Source: Acetobacter aceti | GTDB taxonomy: Bacteria > Pseudomonadota > Alphaproteobacteria > Acetobacterales > Acetobacteraceae | Assembly (NCBI RefSeq): GCF_002005445.1 | Contig: NZ_CP014692.1 | Span: 124,001-188,000 of the forward strand | Reading direction: 5' to 3' | Length of the DNA stretch: 64,000 nucleotides | In this document: one piece after another, positions 56,130-64,000 of the stretch | Numbering within the stretch: position 1 is the first letter of the stretch | Layout of the letters: each line of letters begins with the position of its first letter | Translations under genes and position numbers: made by a program | The notes under the pieces: model-generated | Databases searched by the model: none | Seen by the model: only the letters and a program-made list of their open reading frames with translations | What the model was told of the DNA's origin: nothing

Positions 56130-56642
56130 ATGACAGTGGGCGAAAGTATAACCCGGGTGGACCTCTGGATTCTTGATCGGGTCTTTCAGCCTCTGGCGGA
56201 CCGTCTGCCGCAACGGCTCCCTGCTTTCGAGGCGGGGATGAGTCTTCTGTTCGGCTCTCTCATGCTGTCGGGAGCGGCCACTGCGGCCATGATCTTCCTG
56301 CTGGGGATGGACCCGTTCAGCGCCATGTTCGATGTGCTGATCTGGGTTCTCTGGGTGTCATTCTACCTTGGTGTGAACCGGGTCCGGTCTCTGGTCCGGC
56401 CCGGTTTCGTCAATCCTCTGCGGACCATGTTTCTTGGTCTGAGACCGATCTCTCTGGTGTTTCTGGTCTATTCCGCGTGGCAGGGGTCGACCGTGGACGC
56501 CCATTATGCGCTGGCGGCATGGTTTAACACGCTGGCCAATGCCACGTTCACGATCGGGGTTTATCTGGCGTCCTGCAATGTCAAACCGCCTGAGCAGCAG
56601 GCATCGGTCTGGCAGAGGGATTTTGCCGGAGCGCCTGACTAG
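56130..56642 (+). CDS. Hypothetical membrane protein
   Basis: A 170-residue protein with about four membrane helices (LFGSLMLSGAATAAMIFLLG; MFDVLIWVLWVSFYLGV; PISLVFLVYSAW; LANATFTIGVYLASC). No known family. It probably shares a transcript with the YidB-like gene. Ends just before a dispersed intergenic repeat. Confidence 0.75.
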   Translation: MTVGESITRVDLWILDRVFQPLADRLPQRLPAFEAGMSLLFGSLMLSGAATAAMIFLLGMDPFSAMFDVLIWVLWVSFYLGVNRVRSLVRPGFVNPLRTMFLGLRPISLVFLVYSAWQGSTVDAHYALAAWFNTLANATFTIGVYLASCNVKPPEQQASVWQRDFAGAPD

Positions 56643-56664
56643 GGTCTCTATTCAGTAGTAAACG

Positions 56665-56744
56665 GAAAGTTTTCTGGCGCCGCCTTTTTTAAAAAGGCGA
56701 TGTTCTTTCAGGCTTTCTGAAAAAAGCTTCACCAAAATTTTTTG
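56665..56744. repeat. Intergenic palindromic repeat typical of acetic acid bacteria
   Basis: Two hairpins, CGCC-TTTTTTAAAAA-GGCG (56681-56699) and a GCTTT/AAAGC stem (56710-56729), are flanked by arms GAAAGTTTTCTGG and CCAAAATTTTTT that can also pair. It resembles an element I recall in intergenic DNA of many acetic acid bacteria, usually with a GCCGCCTTTTT core and AAGCTTC. It lies between convergent genes and may serve as a terminator. Confidence 0.6.
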
Positions 56745-56772
56745 ATAGTCGCCAGCGGTTCCGCGTGCGGTC

Positions 56773-57717
56773 TTACAGGCTGTTGCGCCGGTTCCGCAGT
56801 AGCTGCCGGGCCTGCACCGTATCACTGGCGATCTGCTGCTTCAGGGCGTCCAGACTCTCGAACTTCTTTTCAGTGCGTAGCAGATCGTGGAGGGCCACGG
56901 AAATCGTCTGCCCGTAAAGGTCGTCCGCGAAATCAAGAATATGGACTTCCATGCGGCTTTCGCTGCCGTCGGCGATGGTGGGGCGTCGGCCGATATTGGC
57001 CACTCCGTCGTAGGTCCGGCCATCCGGCAGCCGCACGGTCGTCGTGTAAACGCCACGGGCCGGTTCAAGATGGCGACCAAGGCGCACATTGGCTGTGGGG
57101 AAACCCAGAAGGCGGCCGCGCTTGTCACCATGGCAGACCTGCCCCCGAATCGACCATGGACGACCCAGTTCGGCTGCTGCCCGCTCGGGGTAGCCGTCCT
57201 GCAGAAGGCGGCGGATCCGGGTTGAGGAGTAAGGACCGTCGGCATCGGCGAGAGCTGACACAAGGGTGAGGCCGATCCCCAGCTCGCTGGCGCGTTCCGC
57301 CAGAAAACTGCTGGCGCCGCCACGCCGATGCCCAAAGGCGAAGTCATGTCCGCAGGCAATGTGCTTCAGACCGAATGCGTCATGCAGAACGTCATCGACG
57401 AAGCGTTCCGCAGGCATTTGGGAGAAGGCTTCATCGAACGGAATCTGAAAGACATACTGCACGCCAAGCGCCGCCAGCGCCGCGAAACGCTCATCCGCCA
57501 GCGTCAGACGAAACGGCGGGTCCTGTGGCCTGAACAGTTCACGGGGATGGGGCTCGAACGTGACAACTGCGAGGGGCGCGTCCGGCTGGCTCAGATGCAG
57601 CGTGCGCACCAGATGGGCGTGGCCCAGATGGACACCGTCGAAGTTGCCGAGAGCCGCCGCCGCGCCACGCGCCTCGGAGGGGATGGAACGCCAGTCCGTA
57701 TACAGATGGGCTTGCAT
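56773..57717 (-). CDS. ribF: Bifunctional riboflavin kinase / FAD synthetase RibF
   Basis: RibF makes FMN from riboflavin and then FAD. The N-terminal FAD synthetase domain has GNFDGVHLGH and YSSTRIRRLLQDG; the C-terminal flavokinase domain has GRLLGFPTANVRL, GVYTTTVRL, and IGRRPTI with MEVHILDF. The length of 314 is typical. The ATG overlaps the mtnC stop by one base (TAATG), so it is translated together with the methionine salvage genes. Confidence 0.94.
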   Translation of the reverse strand: MQAHLYTDWRSIPSEARGAAAALGNFDGVHLGHAHLVRTLHLSQPDAPLAVVTFEPHPRELFRPQDPPFRLTLADERFAALAALGVQYVFQIPFDEAFSQMPAERFVDDVLHDAFGLKHIACGHDFAFGHRRGGASSFLAERASELGIGLTLVSALADADGPYSSTRIRRLLQDGYPERAAAELGRPWSIRGQVCHGDKRGRLLGFPTANVRLGRHLEPARGVYTTTVRLPDGRTYDGVANIGRRPTIADGSESRMEVHILDFADDLYGQTISVALHDLLRTEKKFESLDALKQQIASDTVQARQLLRNRRNSL

Positions 57718-58433
57718 TACTGTGCCTTGCCGGCGGGTTCCGGAAGGCTGAACAGGTCTGCGACCTCCTTCATGGAATGAGCGACGGGATGAGGTTTGCC
57801 CGCGATGGTGCCGTCTTCCGGGCGCACCATCTGGCAGGTAAGCAGACCCGCCGAGGCCGCTGCGTCCAGTTCAGCGACGACATCCGATACGAACAGAACG
57901 TCCGGAGCGTTCCAGCCTGTTTTCGCAAGAATGCGGCGATAACTCTCCGCGTCTTTCTTGCCGCCCATCTCCAGATCCAGAAAGGCATTGAAGAGCGGCG
58001 TCAGATCGCCGTCAGTGGTGTAGGTGTAGATCAGGCGTTGGGCGGGAGCCGATCCCGAGGAATAGACGGCAAGCGTCAGTCCTGCTTCCGACCAGGTGCG
58101 CAGGGCAGGCGGCACGTCCGGAAAGAGATCGGCAATCAGCGCGCCGGAGGCATAGCCGTCAGCCCATGCAATGCCTTGCAGAGCCTTGAGGGGGCCGATT
58201 TTCGCGTCCTCATCCATCCATTCCATCAACTGGTCGAGCGGCTCACGATCCGGGCCGAGTGCCCGGGTTTCCTCCAGAGCGGCGATGACGGCAGGATCTC
58301 CCGCCCTGTCCCGGATCAGATCAGGAAGCGCCTTTCGCGCATAAGGAAACAGAACCTTGTGCACGAAAGAGACAGGAAGGGTGGTGCCTTCGATGTCGAG
58401 CAGGATGACGGATGGTGTAGGAATGCTGTTCAT
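57717..58433 (-). CDS. mtnC: Enolase-phosphatase E1 MtnC
   Basis: A 238-residue HAD phosphatase that converts 2,3-diketo-5-methylthiopentyl-1-phosphate to the acireductone in methionine salvage. LLDIEGTTLPVSFVHKVLFPYA is the family N-terminus with the nucleophile Asp; AVYSSGSAPAQRLI and LFVSDVVAELDAA follow. Start at 58433; the longer frame from 58553 overlaps mtnD. It lies ten bases after mtnD. Confidence 0.93.
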   Translation of the reverse strand: MNSIPTPSVILLDIEGTTLPVSFVHKVLFPYARKALPDLIRDRAGDPAVIAALEETRALGPDREPLDQLMEWMDEDAKIGPLKALQGIAWADGYASGALIADLFPDVPPALRTWSEAGLTLAVYSSGSAPAQRLIYTYTTDGDLTPLFNAFLDLEMGGKKDAESYRRILAKTGWNAPDVLFVSDVVAELDAAASAGLLTCQMVRPEDGTIAGKPHPVAHSMKEVADLFSLPEPAGKAQ

Positions 58434-58443
58434 ACGGCCTGAT

Positions 58444-58989
58444 TTACGCGATCTCGGCGGGAAAACGGAGGGCGATATCGTCGCCGGTATAATCCGCGAC
58501 CCAGCCCTCCTTGTGAGTGAAGATACGGAGCGCCACGACATCCGGTGTTTCACCGGCGTCGAACCAGTGTGGAATCCCCGTAGGGACGGAAATCAGATCA
58601 CCCTGTGTGCAGCCGACATCGTACACCTTGCCATCCACATGCAGGACGAAATGACCCTGCCCATGCACGAAAAACCGCACTTCGTCTTCCGAGTGGATAT
58701 GCTCGGAGAGAAATTTCTCCCGCAGAGCCGTGAGGTTGGGGGTGTTGAGGTCAATGCTGATAACGTCGGCCGACCCGGCGCCCGTTTCGCCCATCAGCCT
58801 GTCGAGATAGGGGCGGTAGACGGCCAGCACGGTGTCCTGACTGGCTGCGCGGACGGGAGGCTCGACATCGGTCCAGCGCTCAAATCGTACGTTGAGAGGC
58901 TTCAGTCGGTCGGCGATCGCATCGGCGTCATGACTGGAAAATTCCGGCTGACCGGGGCGGGTGTCATCATAGACCGTGAGGCTGCTCAT
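58444..58989 (-). CDS. mtnD: Acireductone dioxygenase MtnD
   Basis: A 181-residue cupin with metal motif HIHSEDEVRFFVHG, the second His in GIPHWFD. It oxidises the acireductone to the 2-oxo acid precursor of methionine and formate (iron form). Overlaps mtnB by four bases, upstream of mtnC. Confidence 0.94.
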   Translation of the reverse strand: MSSLTVYDDTRPGQPEFSSHDADAIADRLKPLNVRFERWTDVEPPVRAASQDTVLAVYRPYLDRLMGETGAGSADVISIDLNTPNLTALREKFLSEHIHSEDEVRFFVHGQGHFVLHVDGKVYDVGCTQGDLISVPTGIPHWFDAGETPDVVALRIFTHKEGWVADYTGDDIALRFPAEIA

Positions 58990-59666
58990 GATCGGGCTCC
59001 CTGAGTCACGGCGCGAAGTTTCGTCTGCTCCAGTTCACACGCGAGGAGAAATTCCAGACCTTCCAGACGGGCGAGTGCGGTGGCCATGTCCGGCCCCCAG
59101 ACATATACGCCATGCCCGCGGATAATGTACCCGGCCTTCATCTCGTCAAGGAACAGGGCGACACTCCGGGAAAGGCGCGCGATATCCTGATCGTTCGGAA
59201 AAACGGGGACGGCGAGTTGCGTCTCGTGCGTGGTCTGGCCCTCGAAGACTTTCAGGACTTCATAATCGGCCAGATAAAACTCCGGCTCGTTCGTCGCCAT
59301 GGAGAGCACGGTCGATGCGACGGAATGTCCGTGCAGGACAGCTCCGGCGTCAGGGAAATGCGCATAGATCTGACAGTGCAGGAGTGTCTCGGCGCTTGGG
59401 CGGTCTTCCGGGCGCATGGAGGCGCCGTTGAGACCGACCTCGATGACGCCCTGTCGGGTCAGGAAGCCTTTATGTCCCCCGGACCGGGTCACGGCAATTC
59501 GCCCGTCAGCAAGACGAACACTGAGGTTGCCGGCGGTTGCAGGCACCCAGCCGCGCCGGTCCATGCGGCGGCCCGCATGGATGATCTGCTCGACTGCATG
59601 ATCCCATGCCGTGTCGGACGCGCCGGAGACCTCGTGTGAGGAGGTTTTATCAGTGACGAAACTCAT
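58986..59666 (-). CDS. mtnB: Methylthioribulose-1-phosphate dehydratase MtnB
   Basis: A 226-residue class II aldolase-fold enzyme with zinc-site AVLHGHSVAS and YIIRGHGVYVWG. It dehydrates methylthioribulose-1-phosphate. First of the salvage block mtnB-mtnD-mtnC; mtnA and mtnP/K are not in the window. It lies 47 bases after tatA. Confidence 0.92.
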   Translation of the reverse strand: MSFVTDKTSSHEVSGASDTAWDHAVEQIIHAGRRMDRRGWVPATAGNLSVRLADGRIAVTRSGGHKGFLTRQGVIEVGLNGASMRPEDRPSAETLLHCQIYAHFPDAGAVLHGHSVASTVLSMATNEPEFYLADYEVLKVFEGQTTHETQLAVPVFPNDQDIARLSRSVALFLDEMKAGYIIRGHGVYVWGPDMATALARLEGLEFLLACELEQTKLRAVTQGARS

Positions 59667-59713
59667 CGTGTGACGAATCCCTGAAGCGGGCCGCCACTCA
59701 GGGCGACCAGATG

Positions 59714-59974
59714 TCAGTGTGTGTTAGGGCCGCCGGACGTCGTGGGACGCTGTTCCGTGGAGAAATTCGTGGGGCTGGCAGGTGGCGGCGAGATCCGTCC
59801 GTCCGGTGTCGAGGCCGGGTGTTCCATGGACTCGTCGTCATCAAGGTTTTTCTTGAAGGACTTGATGCCCTTGGCGAAGTCACCCATCAGCGTGCTGATT
59901 TTGCCGCTGCCGCCAAAGACGATCAGGACCACGGCCAGAACGATCAGCCAGTGCCAGATGCTGAAGCTACCCAT
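59714..59974 (-). CDS. tatA: Sec-independent translocase subunit TatA
   Basis: The 86-residue protein has the TatA layout: one N-terminal membrane helix ([16 protein letters not shown]), an amphipathic helix with [15 protein letters not shown], and a disordered Pro/Ser/Thr-rich tail. TatA forms the pore for folded proteins such as periplasmic oxidases. tatB and tatC are not adjacent. Confidence 0.92.
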   Translation of the reverse strand: MGSFSIWHWLIVLAVVLIVFGGSGKISTLMGDFAKGIKSFKKNLDDDESMEHPASTPDGRISPPPASPTNFSTEQRPTTSGGPNTH

Positions 59975-60153
59975 TATGTCGACTCCTCAACCTGAAGAAA
60001 CCGCCGAGCGATGGAGGGCGCGGACGGGCGTAGTTTCAGTTGGTGTTGCATGGACTTCAGGGGAATGACCGCCTGAAACACCTGTGCAGATGTTGGTCTC
60101 GTTATTACACGCCCCCGATGCGGAAAGCCAATGGGGTTTTGATGTCTATTTAT

Positions 60154-60663
60154 TTACGAAATCCACCCGCCGGGACGTCCGGGAAGAATGAAGCCGTAAG
60201 TCGGATAGACTGTGCGCCCCATGCTCTCCGTCGGGCTCCACCATACCCGGACCCGTGTCCAGTCATTGCCCGGGGAGACATCGATTACGGGCACGGCATG
60301 ATCGACCCGCCCGGGATTCCAGTTTGCCTGATCGACAAGGATGGCGCGGGCGCCCTTGATGGACCGTACCACGGAGACGTGGCCGTCGGGCAGGCGGGAG
60401 GAAGAGCGGAACACCAGCACGGCGCCCGGTGCTGGATGAGTGCCGCGCGCGTATTGCCCATCAGCGCTGCGCCACCAGGAGGCGGCGGCTCCCCTGAGAG
60501 CGATGGTCGAATGTTCCCGTGCCCAGGGCGCGCATTGAAGCTGCCCGTGCCAGCTTCCGCCTGTGCCGCCGCATCCCGCGAGCAGCAGGGCCGGCAGGCA
60601 GCAGAGGATCTGTCTGAAGGAGCGGCTCGGGAAGGGCTGCGGGCTGGCAGGGGAAGGCGTCAC
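60154..60663 (-). CDS. CHAP-domain lipoprotein, likely cell-wall amidase
   Basis: A lipoprotein signal with lipobox LLAGC (Cys31) is followed by a CHAP-type cysteine peptidase/amidase domain: catalytic Cys44 in QCAPWARE, His in LPDGHVSVV, and Asn in VDQANW. Such enzymes cleave peptidoglycan cross-links. GTG start, 10 bases after recX. At 169 residues it is compact and has no extra wall-binding domain. Substrate not shown. Confidence 0.82.
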   Translation of the reverse strand: MTPSPASPQPFPSRSFRQILCCLPALLLAGCGGTGGSWHGQLQCAPWAREHSTIALRGAAASWWRSADGQYARGTHPAPGAVLVFRSSSRLPDGHVSVVRSIKGARAILVDQANWNPGRVDHAVPVIDVSPGNDWTRVRVWWSPTESMGRTVYPTYGFILPGRPGGWIS

Positions 60664-60673
60664 GGCTGAGCTT

Positions 60674-61324
60674 TCACAGGCTGGCTTTCAATGTCAGAAT
60701 GCGATCATCCGCTTCTTCCGGGTCCATTTCGAGCGCTCTGCGGGTGATGTCGCGGGAGAAGCCTGCGCGGGCAAATGCGCTGTAAAGCCGGGCTTTCCTG
60801 TCCGGATGAGGTTCATTCTCTTCGTCAGGCTGTTCATCGCGCTGAAAAGGGCCAGCCCTGCGCTTGCGGGCAAAAATGAGCGCCGCGGCTATCTCGGCGT
60901 CGCGGGCTGTTTCATCCTGCCCCAGCGTTTCATCAAGGGCCTGCCCGGTGGTTGACGGGGCGATGCCTTTGGCGGCGAGCTGAGCCTGCACGGCCCGTCG
61001 TGAGCGGCCGCTGCGGGTCAGGCGCGCGGCGCGGGATTTTGCGAATCCATGATCATCGACTGCGCCCAGCGTAACCATGTCCTGCGCGATGGAGGCGGCG
61101 AGTGGCAGAAGGCCGTTTACAGTTTCGGTGACGATGGACGAGTCCTGTCCGTCTTCGACGGCTCTTCGTCCCCAGCGGGCTATCCGCCGTTCAAGGACAA
61201 GAGCGAGCCCTCTTTCCGTCGCGGCAAATCGCGCCAGATGGGCGATGGCCGCTTCCCGAAGAGACTTCCGGTCGGGTGCGGGGGAGGGGGGGCGTGGCGC
61301 GCTGATGTCCGGACGTCGTGACAT
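60674..61324 (-). CDS. recX: RecX-like regulatory protein
   Basis: The 216-residue protein is helical and matches RecX (RLTRSGRSRRAVQAQLAAKGI; RKARLYSAFARAGFSRDITRRAL), which modulates RecA. RecA is not adjacent. The start at 61324 has GGAAG upstream; the frame from 61459 extends into the rplK promoter. It is the first gene of the minus-strand series towards ribF. Confidence 0.78.
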   Translation of the reverse strand: MSRRPDISAPRPPSPAPDRKSLREAAIAHLARFAATERGLALVLERRIARWGRRAVEDGQDSSIVTETVNGLLPLAASIAQDMVTLGAVDDHGFAKSRAARLTRSGRSRRAVQAQLAAKGIAPSTTGQALDETLGQDETARDAEIAAALIFARKRRAGPFQRDEQPDEENEPHPDRKARLYSAFARAGFSRDITRRALEMDPEEADDRILTLKASL

Positions 61325-61400
61325 GATGTTCTTCCTATCATGACGAAAAGACGGATGTAACTTGCCTGCTTCTAAAAGCCCGATTCTTTGTCGCGCATAC

Positions 61401-61429
61401 TTGACGTGGCATGGAACCAGGCGTATGGC
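61401..61429 (+). promoter_or_regulatory. Candidate promoter of rplKA
   Basis: TTGACG (61401-61406), a 17-base spacer and TATGGC (61424-61429), about 100 bases before rplK. The -35 is strong; the -10 is only fair. Confidence 0.5.
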
Positions 61430-61530
61430 CCCGGCTCTTACGGAACGCGGGAGAGACATCCGTGCGCCCAGTGCGTCGGAGGGTTTCGCCAGAACCGCGG
61501 TTCGGGTTCATCATATAAGGAGTCCCGGAT

Positions 61531-61965
61531 ATGGCCAAAAAAATCGTTGGCTACATCAAGCTTCAAATCCCGGCAGGCAAGGCGAATCCGTCTCCGCCGG
61601 TCGGTCCCGCTCTTGGTCAGCGCGGCCTGAACATCATGGAATTCTGCAAGGCGTTCAACGCCAAGACGCAGACCCTTGAGCCCGGCATGCCGATTCCGGT
61701 GGTCATTACCGCATATGCCGACCGTACGTTCAGCTTCATCACCAAGACGCCGCCGAACACCTACTTCCTGCTGAAGGCCGCCAAGGTCTCCAAGGGTAGC
61801 CAGACCGTCGGCAAGTCCGCCGCTGTCGGCAAGGTGACGATGGCGCAGCTGCGCGAGATCGCTGCTGAAAAGCAGAAAGACATGAACGCCAACGACATCG
61901 ATGGCGCCGTCCGTATGCTCATGGGTTCCGCCCGTTCGATGGGCCTGCAGGTTGTGGAGGGCTGA
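61531..61965 (+). CDS. rplK: 50S ribosomal protein L11
   Basis: [29 protein letters not shown] is the L11 signature; 144 residues is normal. L11 forms part of the GTPase-associated centre with L10/L12. AAGGAG lies nine bases before the ATG. Usually nusG is upstream, but here recX (minus) is. Followed four bases later by rplA. Confidence 0.97.
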   Translation: MAKKIVGYIKLQIPAGKANPSPPVGPALGQRGLNIMEFCKAFNAKTQTLEPGMPIPVVITAYADRTFSFITKTPPNTYFLLKAAKVSKGSQTVGKSAAVGKVTMAQLREIAAEKQKDMNANDIDGAVRMLMGSARSMGLQVVEG

Positions 61966-61969
61966 GATC

Positions 61970-62662
61970 ATGGCAAAGAACAAGCGTCTGACCACTGCAC
62001 GTGCCGCTGTTGACAGCACGAAGCAGTATGCCCTCGATGAAGCCCTCGCCCTTGTGAAGAGCAACGCCAAAGCGAAGTTCGACGAGACGGTTGAGATTTC
62101 CCTGAATCTCGGTATCGATCCGCGTCATGCAGACCAGATGGTGCGTGGTCTGCTTTCCCTGCCGAACGGCACGGGCAAGACCCTGCGCGTCGGCGTGTTC
62201 GCCCGTGGCGCGAAGGCTGAGGAAGCTCTGGCTGCCGGCGCCGATGTGGTTGGCGCGGAAGACCTGATGGAGAAGGTGCAGGCTGGCGAAATCAATTTCG
62301 ACCGCTGTATCGCGACTCCGGACATGATGGGCCTCGTCGGTCGTCTCGGTAAGGTGCTCGGCCCGCGTGGTCTGATGCCGAACCCGAAGCTCGGCACAGT
62401 GACCATGGACGTCAAGGGCGCTGTTGAAGCCGCGAAGTCCGGTCAGGTTGAGTATCGCGCCGAGAAGGCCGGTATCATCCATGCCGGTATCGGCAAGGCG
62501 TCTTTCGATACCGACAAGCTGGCTGAGAACATCCGCGCCTTCGTGGATGCCGTCCAGAAGGCGCGCCCGACCGGTGCGAAGGGAACCTACCTGAAGAAGG
62601 TGGCGCTTTCCTCGACAATGGGTCCGGGTGTGACGGTTGAAGTCTCCGCTTTCAGCGGCTGA
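61970..62662 (+). CDS. rplA: 50S ribosomal protein L1
   Basis: A 230-residue L1 with [28 protein letters not shown] and the conserved C-terminal [12 protein letters not shown]1 builds the mobile stalk by the E site and can repress its own mRNA. ATG 61970 follows rplK closely; the longer frame from 61901 lies in rplK. Confidence 0.97.
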   Translation: MAKNKRLTTARAAVDSTKQYALDEALALVKSNAKAKFDETVEISLNLGIDPRHADQMVRGLLSLPNGTGKTLRVGVFARGAKAEEALAAGADVVGAEDLMEKVQAGEINFDRCIATPDMMGLVGRLGKVLGPRGLMPNPKLGTVTMDVKGAVEAAKSGQVEYRAEKAGIIHAGIGKASFDTDKLAENIRAFVDAVQKARPTGAKGTYLKKVALSSTMGPGVTVEVSAFSG

Positions 62663-62943
62663 TTCATAAAAATGATGTCGGGAGATTTTCGGTCTCCTGA
62701 CTTTCTAGGGCGGTGCGTCTGCGCCGCCCGATCCTGTCCAAGACCGGGCGTGGCGTATGCCTTAAGGCGATATCGTAAAAACGGTGTTGCGCGACCGGAA
62801 GACGAGGATGCTGGTTATGTGGATTTCGATCTGCTTCCCGCGTTTCGTGACATGGACAGGCGAACCGGATTGCCAGTTCCTCTGGCAGTCCTTGGGTAAC
62901 CGATTTATTCGCTGATGCGGATGAATTAAGACGGAGACGGGAA
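62663..62943 (+). promoter_or_regulatory. Structured leader between rplA and rplJ
   Basis: About 280 bases without a gene. It holds three hairpins: GTCGGGAGA/TCTCCTGAC (62677-62701), GGGCGGTGC/GCGCCGCCC (62708-62729) and TGCCAG-TTCCT-CTGGCA (62871-62887). This is the usual place of the L10(L12)4 autoregulatory leader and of RNase III processing. No consensus L10 kink-turn was proven. A promoter for rplJL may also be inside. The 75-codon ORF here is not supported. Confidence 0.55.
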
Positions 62944-63468
62944 GTGAACCGTACGGAGAAGCGCGAAGCCGTAGCCTCCCTCGCGACCGTGTTCGCCGAG
63001 ACGTCCATGGTGGTGGTCACCCGTAATGACGGGCTGACAGTGGCCGCTGTGACGGATCTGCGGCGCAAGGTGCGTGAGGCGGGTGCGACTTACAAAGTCG
63101 CGAAGAACCGGCTGGCCACTCTCGCCCTGGATGGGACCCGATTCGACGGCATTGCGCCGCTGCTCAAGGGACCGACCGCGCTGGCGTGGTCGGCTGATCC
63201 TGTTGCAGTGGCGAAGGTGATCGTCGAGTTCGCCAAGACCAATGAGAAACTGGTGGTGCTTGGTGGCGCCCTTGGAGCCCAGACGCTTGACGTCAACGGG
63301 GTCAAGGCGCTTGCCGAGCTGCCGTCGCTGGACACGCTTCGCGCGCAGCTTGTGGGACTTATCTCCACACCGGCTACGCGTATCGCAGGCGTTCTTCAGG
63401 CGCCGGCAGGCCAGCTTGCTCGGGTCTTTGGCGCCTATGCCAAGACGGGCGAGGCGGACGCAGCCTGA
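62944..63468 (+). CDS. rplJ: 50S ribosomal protein L10
   Basis: A 174-residue L10, from GTG 62944 ([20 protein letters not shown]). It binds the L7/L12 dimers by its C-terminal helix ([16 protein letters not shown]). [16 protein letters not shown] is typical. GACGGAGACGGGA precedes the start. Confidence 0.96.
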   Translation: MNRTEKREAVASLATVFAETSMVVVTRNDGLTVAAVTDLRRKVREAGATYKVAKNRLATLALDGTRFDGIAPLLKGPTALAWSADPVAVAKVIVEFAKTNEKLVVLGGALGAQTLDVNGVKALAELPSLDTLRAQLVGLISTPATRIAGVLQAPAGQLARVFGAYAKTGEADAA

Positions 63469-63563
63469 CGCGTCTCCCCGTAAGGGGAGAGAGAAAATAC
63501 GCATGATCCGTTTGTTTCGGGTTGTGCATCCGGAATCAGTATCTATATTAGGAAGACCATATC

Positions 63564-63938
63564 ATGGCCGATCTGAACAAGCTTGTTGACGAGCTTTCCG
63601 CTCTTACAGTTCTCGAAGCTGCCGAGCTGTCAAAGCTTCTCGAAGAGAAGTGGGGCGTTTCCGCCGCCGCTCCGGTTGCTGTTGCCGCCGCTGCTCCAGG
63701 TGCTGCCGCTGCTCCGGTTGAAGAGAAGACCGAATTCGACGTGATCCTTGCCAGCGCAGGCGACAAGAAGATCAACGTGATCAAGGAAATCCGCACGATC
63801 ACAGGTCTGGGCCTGAAGGAAGCAAAGGATCTCGTTGAGGGCGCTCCGAAGACCGTCAAGGAAGGCGTCAACAAGGACGAAGCCGAGAAAATCAAGAAGG
63901 TTCTTGAAGAGAACGGCGCCAAGGTTGAGATTAAATAA
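63564..63938 (+). CDS. rplL: 50S ribosomal protein L7/L12
   Basis: A 124-residue L7/L12: N-terminal dimer helix ([22 protein letters not shown]), the Ala/Pro-rich hinge and the C-terminal factor-binding domain ([24 protein letters not shown]). Recruits elongation factors. The gap of 95 bases from rplJ has no gene. rpoB should follow beyond the window. Confidence 0.97.
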   Translation: MADLNKLVDELSALTVLEAAELSKLLEEKWGVSAAAPVAVAAAAPGAAAAPVEEKTEFDVILASAGDKKINVIKEIRTITGLGLKEAKDLVEGAPKTVKEGVNKDEAEKIKKVLEENGAKVEIK

Positions 63939-63954
63939 TTATCTCGATCTTCTG

Positions 63955-63975
63955 GCGGCACTTTTTGCGTGCCGC
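63955..63975 (+). terminator. Hairpin after rplL
   Basis: GCGGCAC and GTGCCGC (7 bp) with a TTTTTGC loop, 16 bases after the stop. No T-tract follows, so it may be an attenuator or processing site before rpoB. Confidence 0.5.
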
Positions 63976-64000
63976 TACTGTTTGAGTTGGTTCTGGGCGG

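Noticed and set aside
60040..60669. 209-codon plus ORF opposite the CHAP lipoprotein gene
   Set aside because: The minus strand carries a lipobox and a full CHAP catalytic set; the plus ORF is a shadow.
62672..62899. 75-codon ORF between rplA and rplJ
   Set aside because: It lies over leader hairpins and has no plausible start site; ribosomal leaders often give chance ORFs.

Overview
The window is chromosomal DNA of an acetic acid bacterium (Acetobacteraceae, Alphaproteobacteria). This is inferred from moderately high GC coding DNA, a membrane-anchored L-sorbosone-dehydrogenase-type protein, an aerobic (CobN-type) cobalamin operon, a dispersed intergenic repeat of a kind I recall from acetic acid bacteria, and a complete rplKAJL cluster. 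Genus and species cannot be fixed from the sequence alone. No tRNA or rRNA genes, CRISPR arrays or intact insertion sequences were seen.

Region 1 (1-19.0 kb) is most of a type VI secretion (T6SS) cluster on the plus strand: tagJ (cut by the window edge), tssE, tssF, tssG, a pseudocaspase/peptidoglycan-binding protein, a CxxCH/HAMP membrane sensor-like protein, a Ser/Thr kinase, vgrG, an FHA protein, tssK, tssL, tssM, tagF and a PP2C phosphatase. The sheath genes, hcp, clpV and tssA are not here and probably lie upstream. Kinase, FHA protein, phosphatase and TagF form a threonine-phosphorylation control circuit. Its likely input is the heme/HAMP protein encoded 5 bp before the kinase, and its likely target is Thr15 of TssL. 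This is the strongest candidate for something undescribed.

Region 2 (19-36 kb) holds mostly single genes: a secreted two-domain unknown, a DinG-like helicase, aspartate 4-decarboxylase, a cytochrome P450, a large KatE-type catalase, a family 25 glycosyltransferase, a succinate-semialdehyde-type dehydrogenase, a DUF721/DciA-like protein divergent from mutY, an unknown and hemH.

Region 3 (36.4-41.6 kb) is an AT-rich accessory stretch. It has two convergent genes for Ser/Thr/Gly-rich, probably type I-secreted surface proteins, separated by a perfect 17-bp hairpin, followed by poorly coding DNA.

Region 4 (41.7-51.7 kb) is a cobalamin operon. A consensus-like promoter drives a cobalamin riboswitch, then a 29-codon leader ORF, a DUF1636 protein, cobW, cobN, an unknown 139-codon ORF coupled at both ends, cobB, cobO, cobQ and cobC/cobD. 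The corrin-ring methyltransferase genes must be elsewhere.

Region 5 (51.8-61.3 kb) has a sorbosone-dehydrogenase-like gene and a FUSC transporter (both minus), yidB-like and small membrane protein genes (plus), then a long minus-strand series recX, CHAP lipoprotein, tatA, mtnB, mtnD, mtnC, ribF that links methionine salvage to flavin synthesis. Region 6 (61.4-64 kb) is rplK-rplA, a structured leader, then rplJ-rplL, heading towards rpoB beyond the window.
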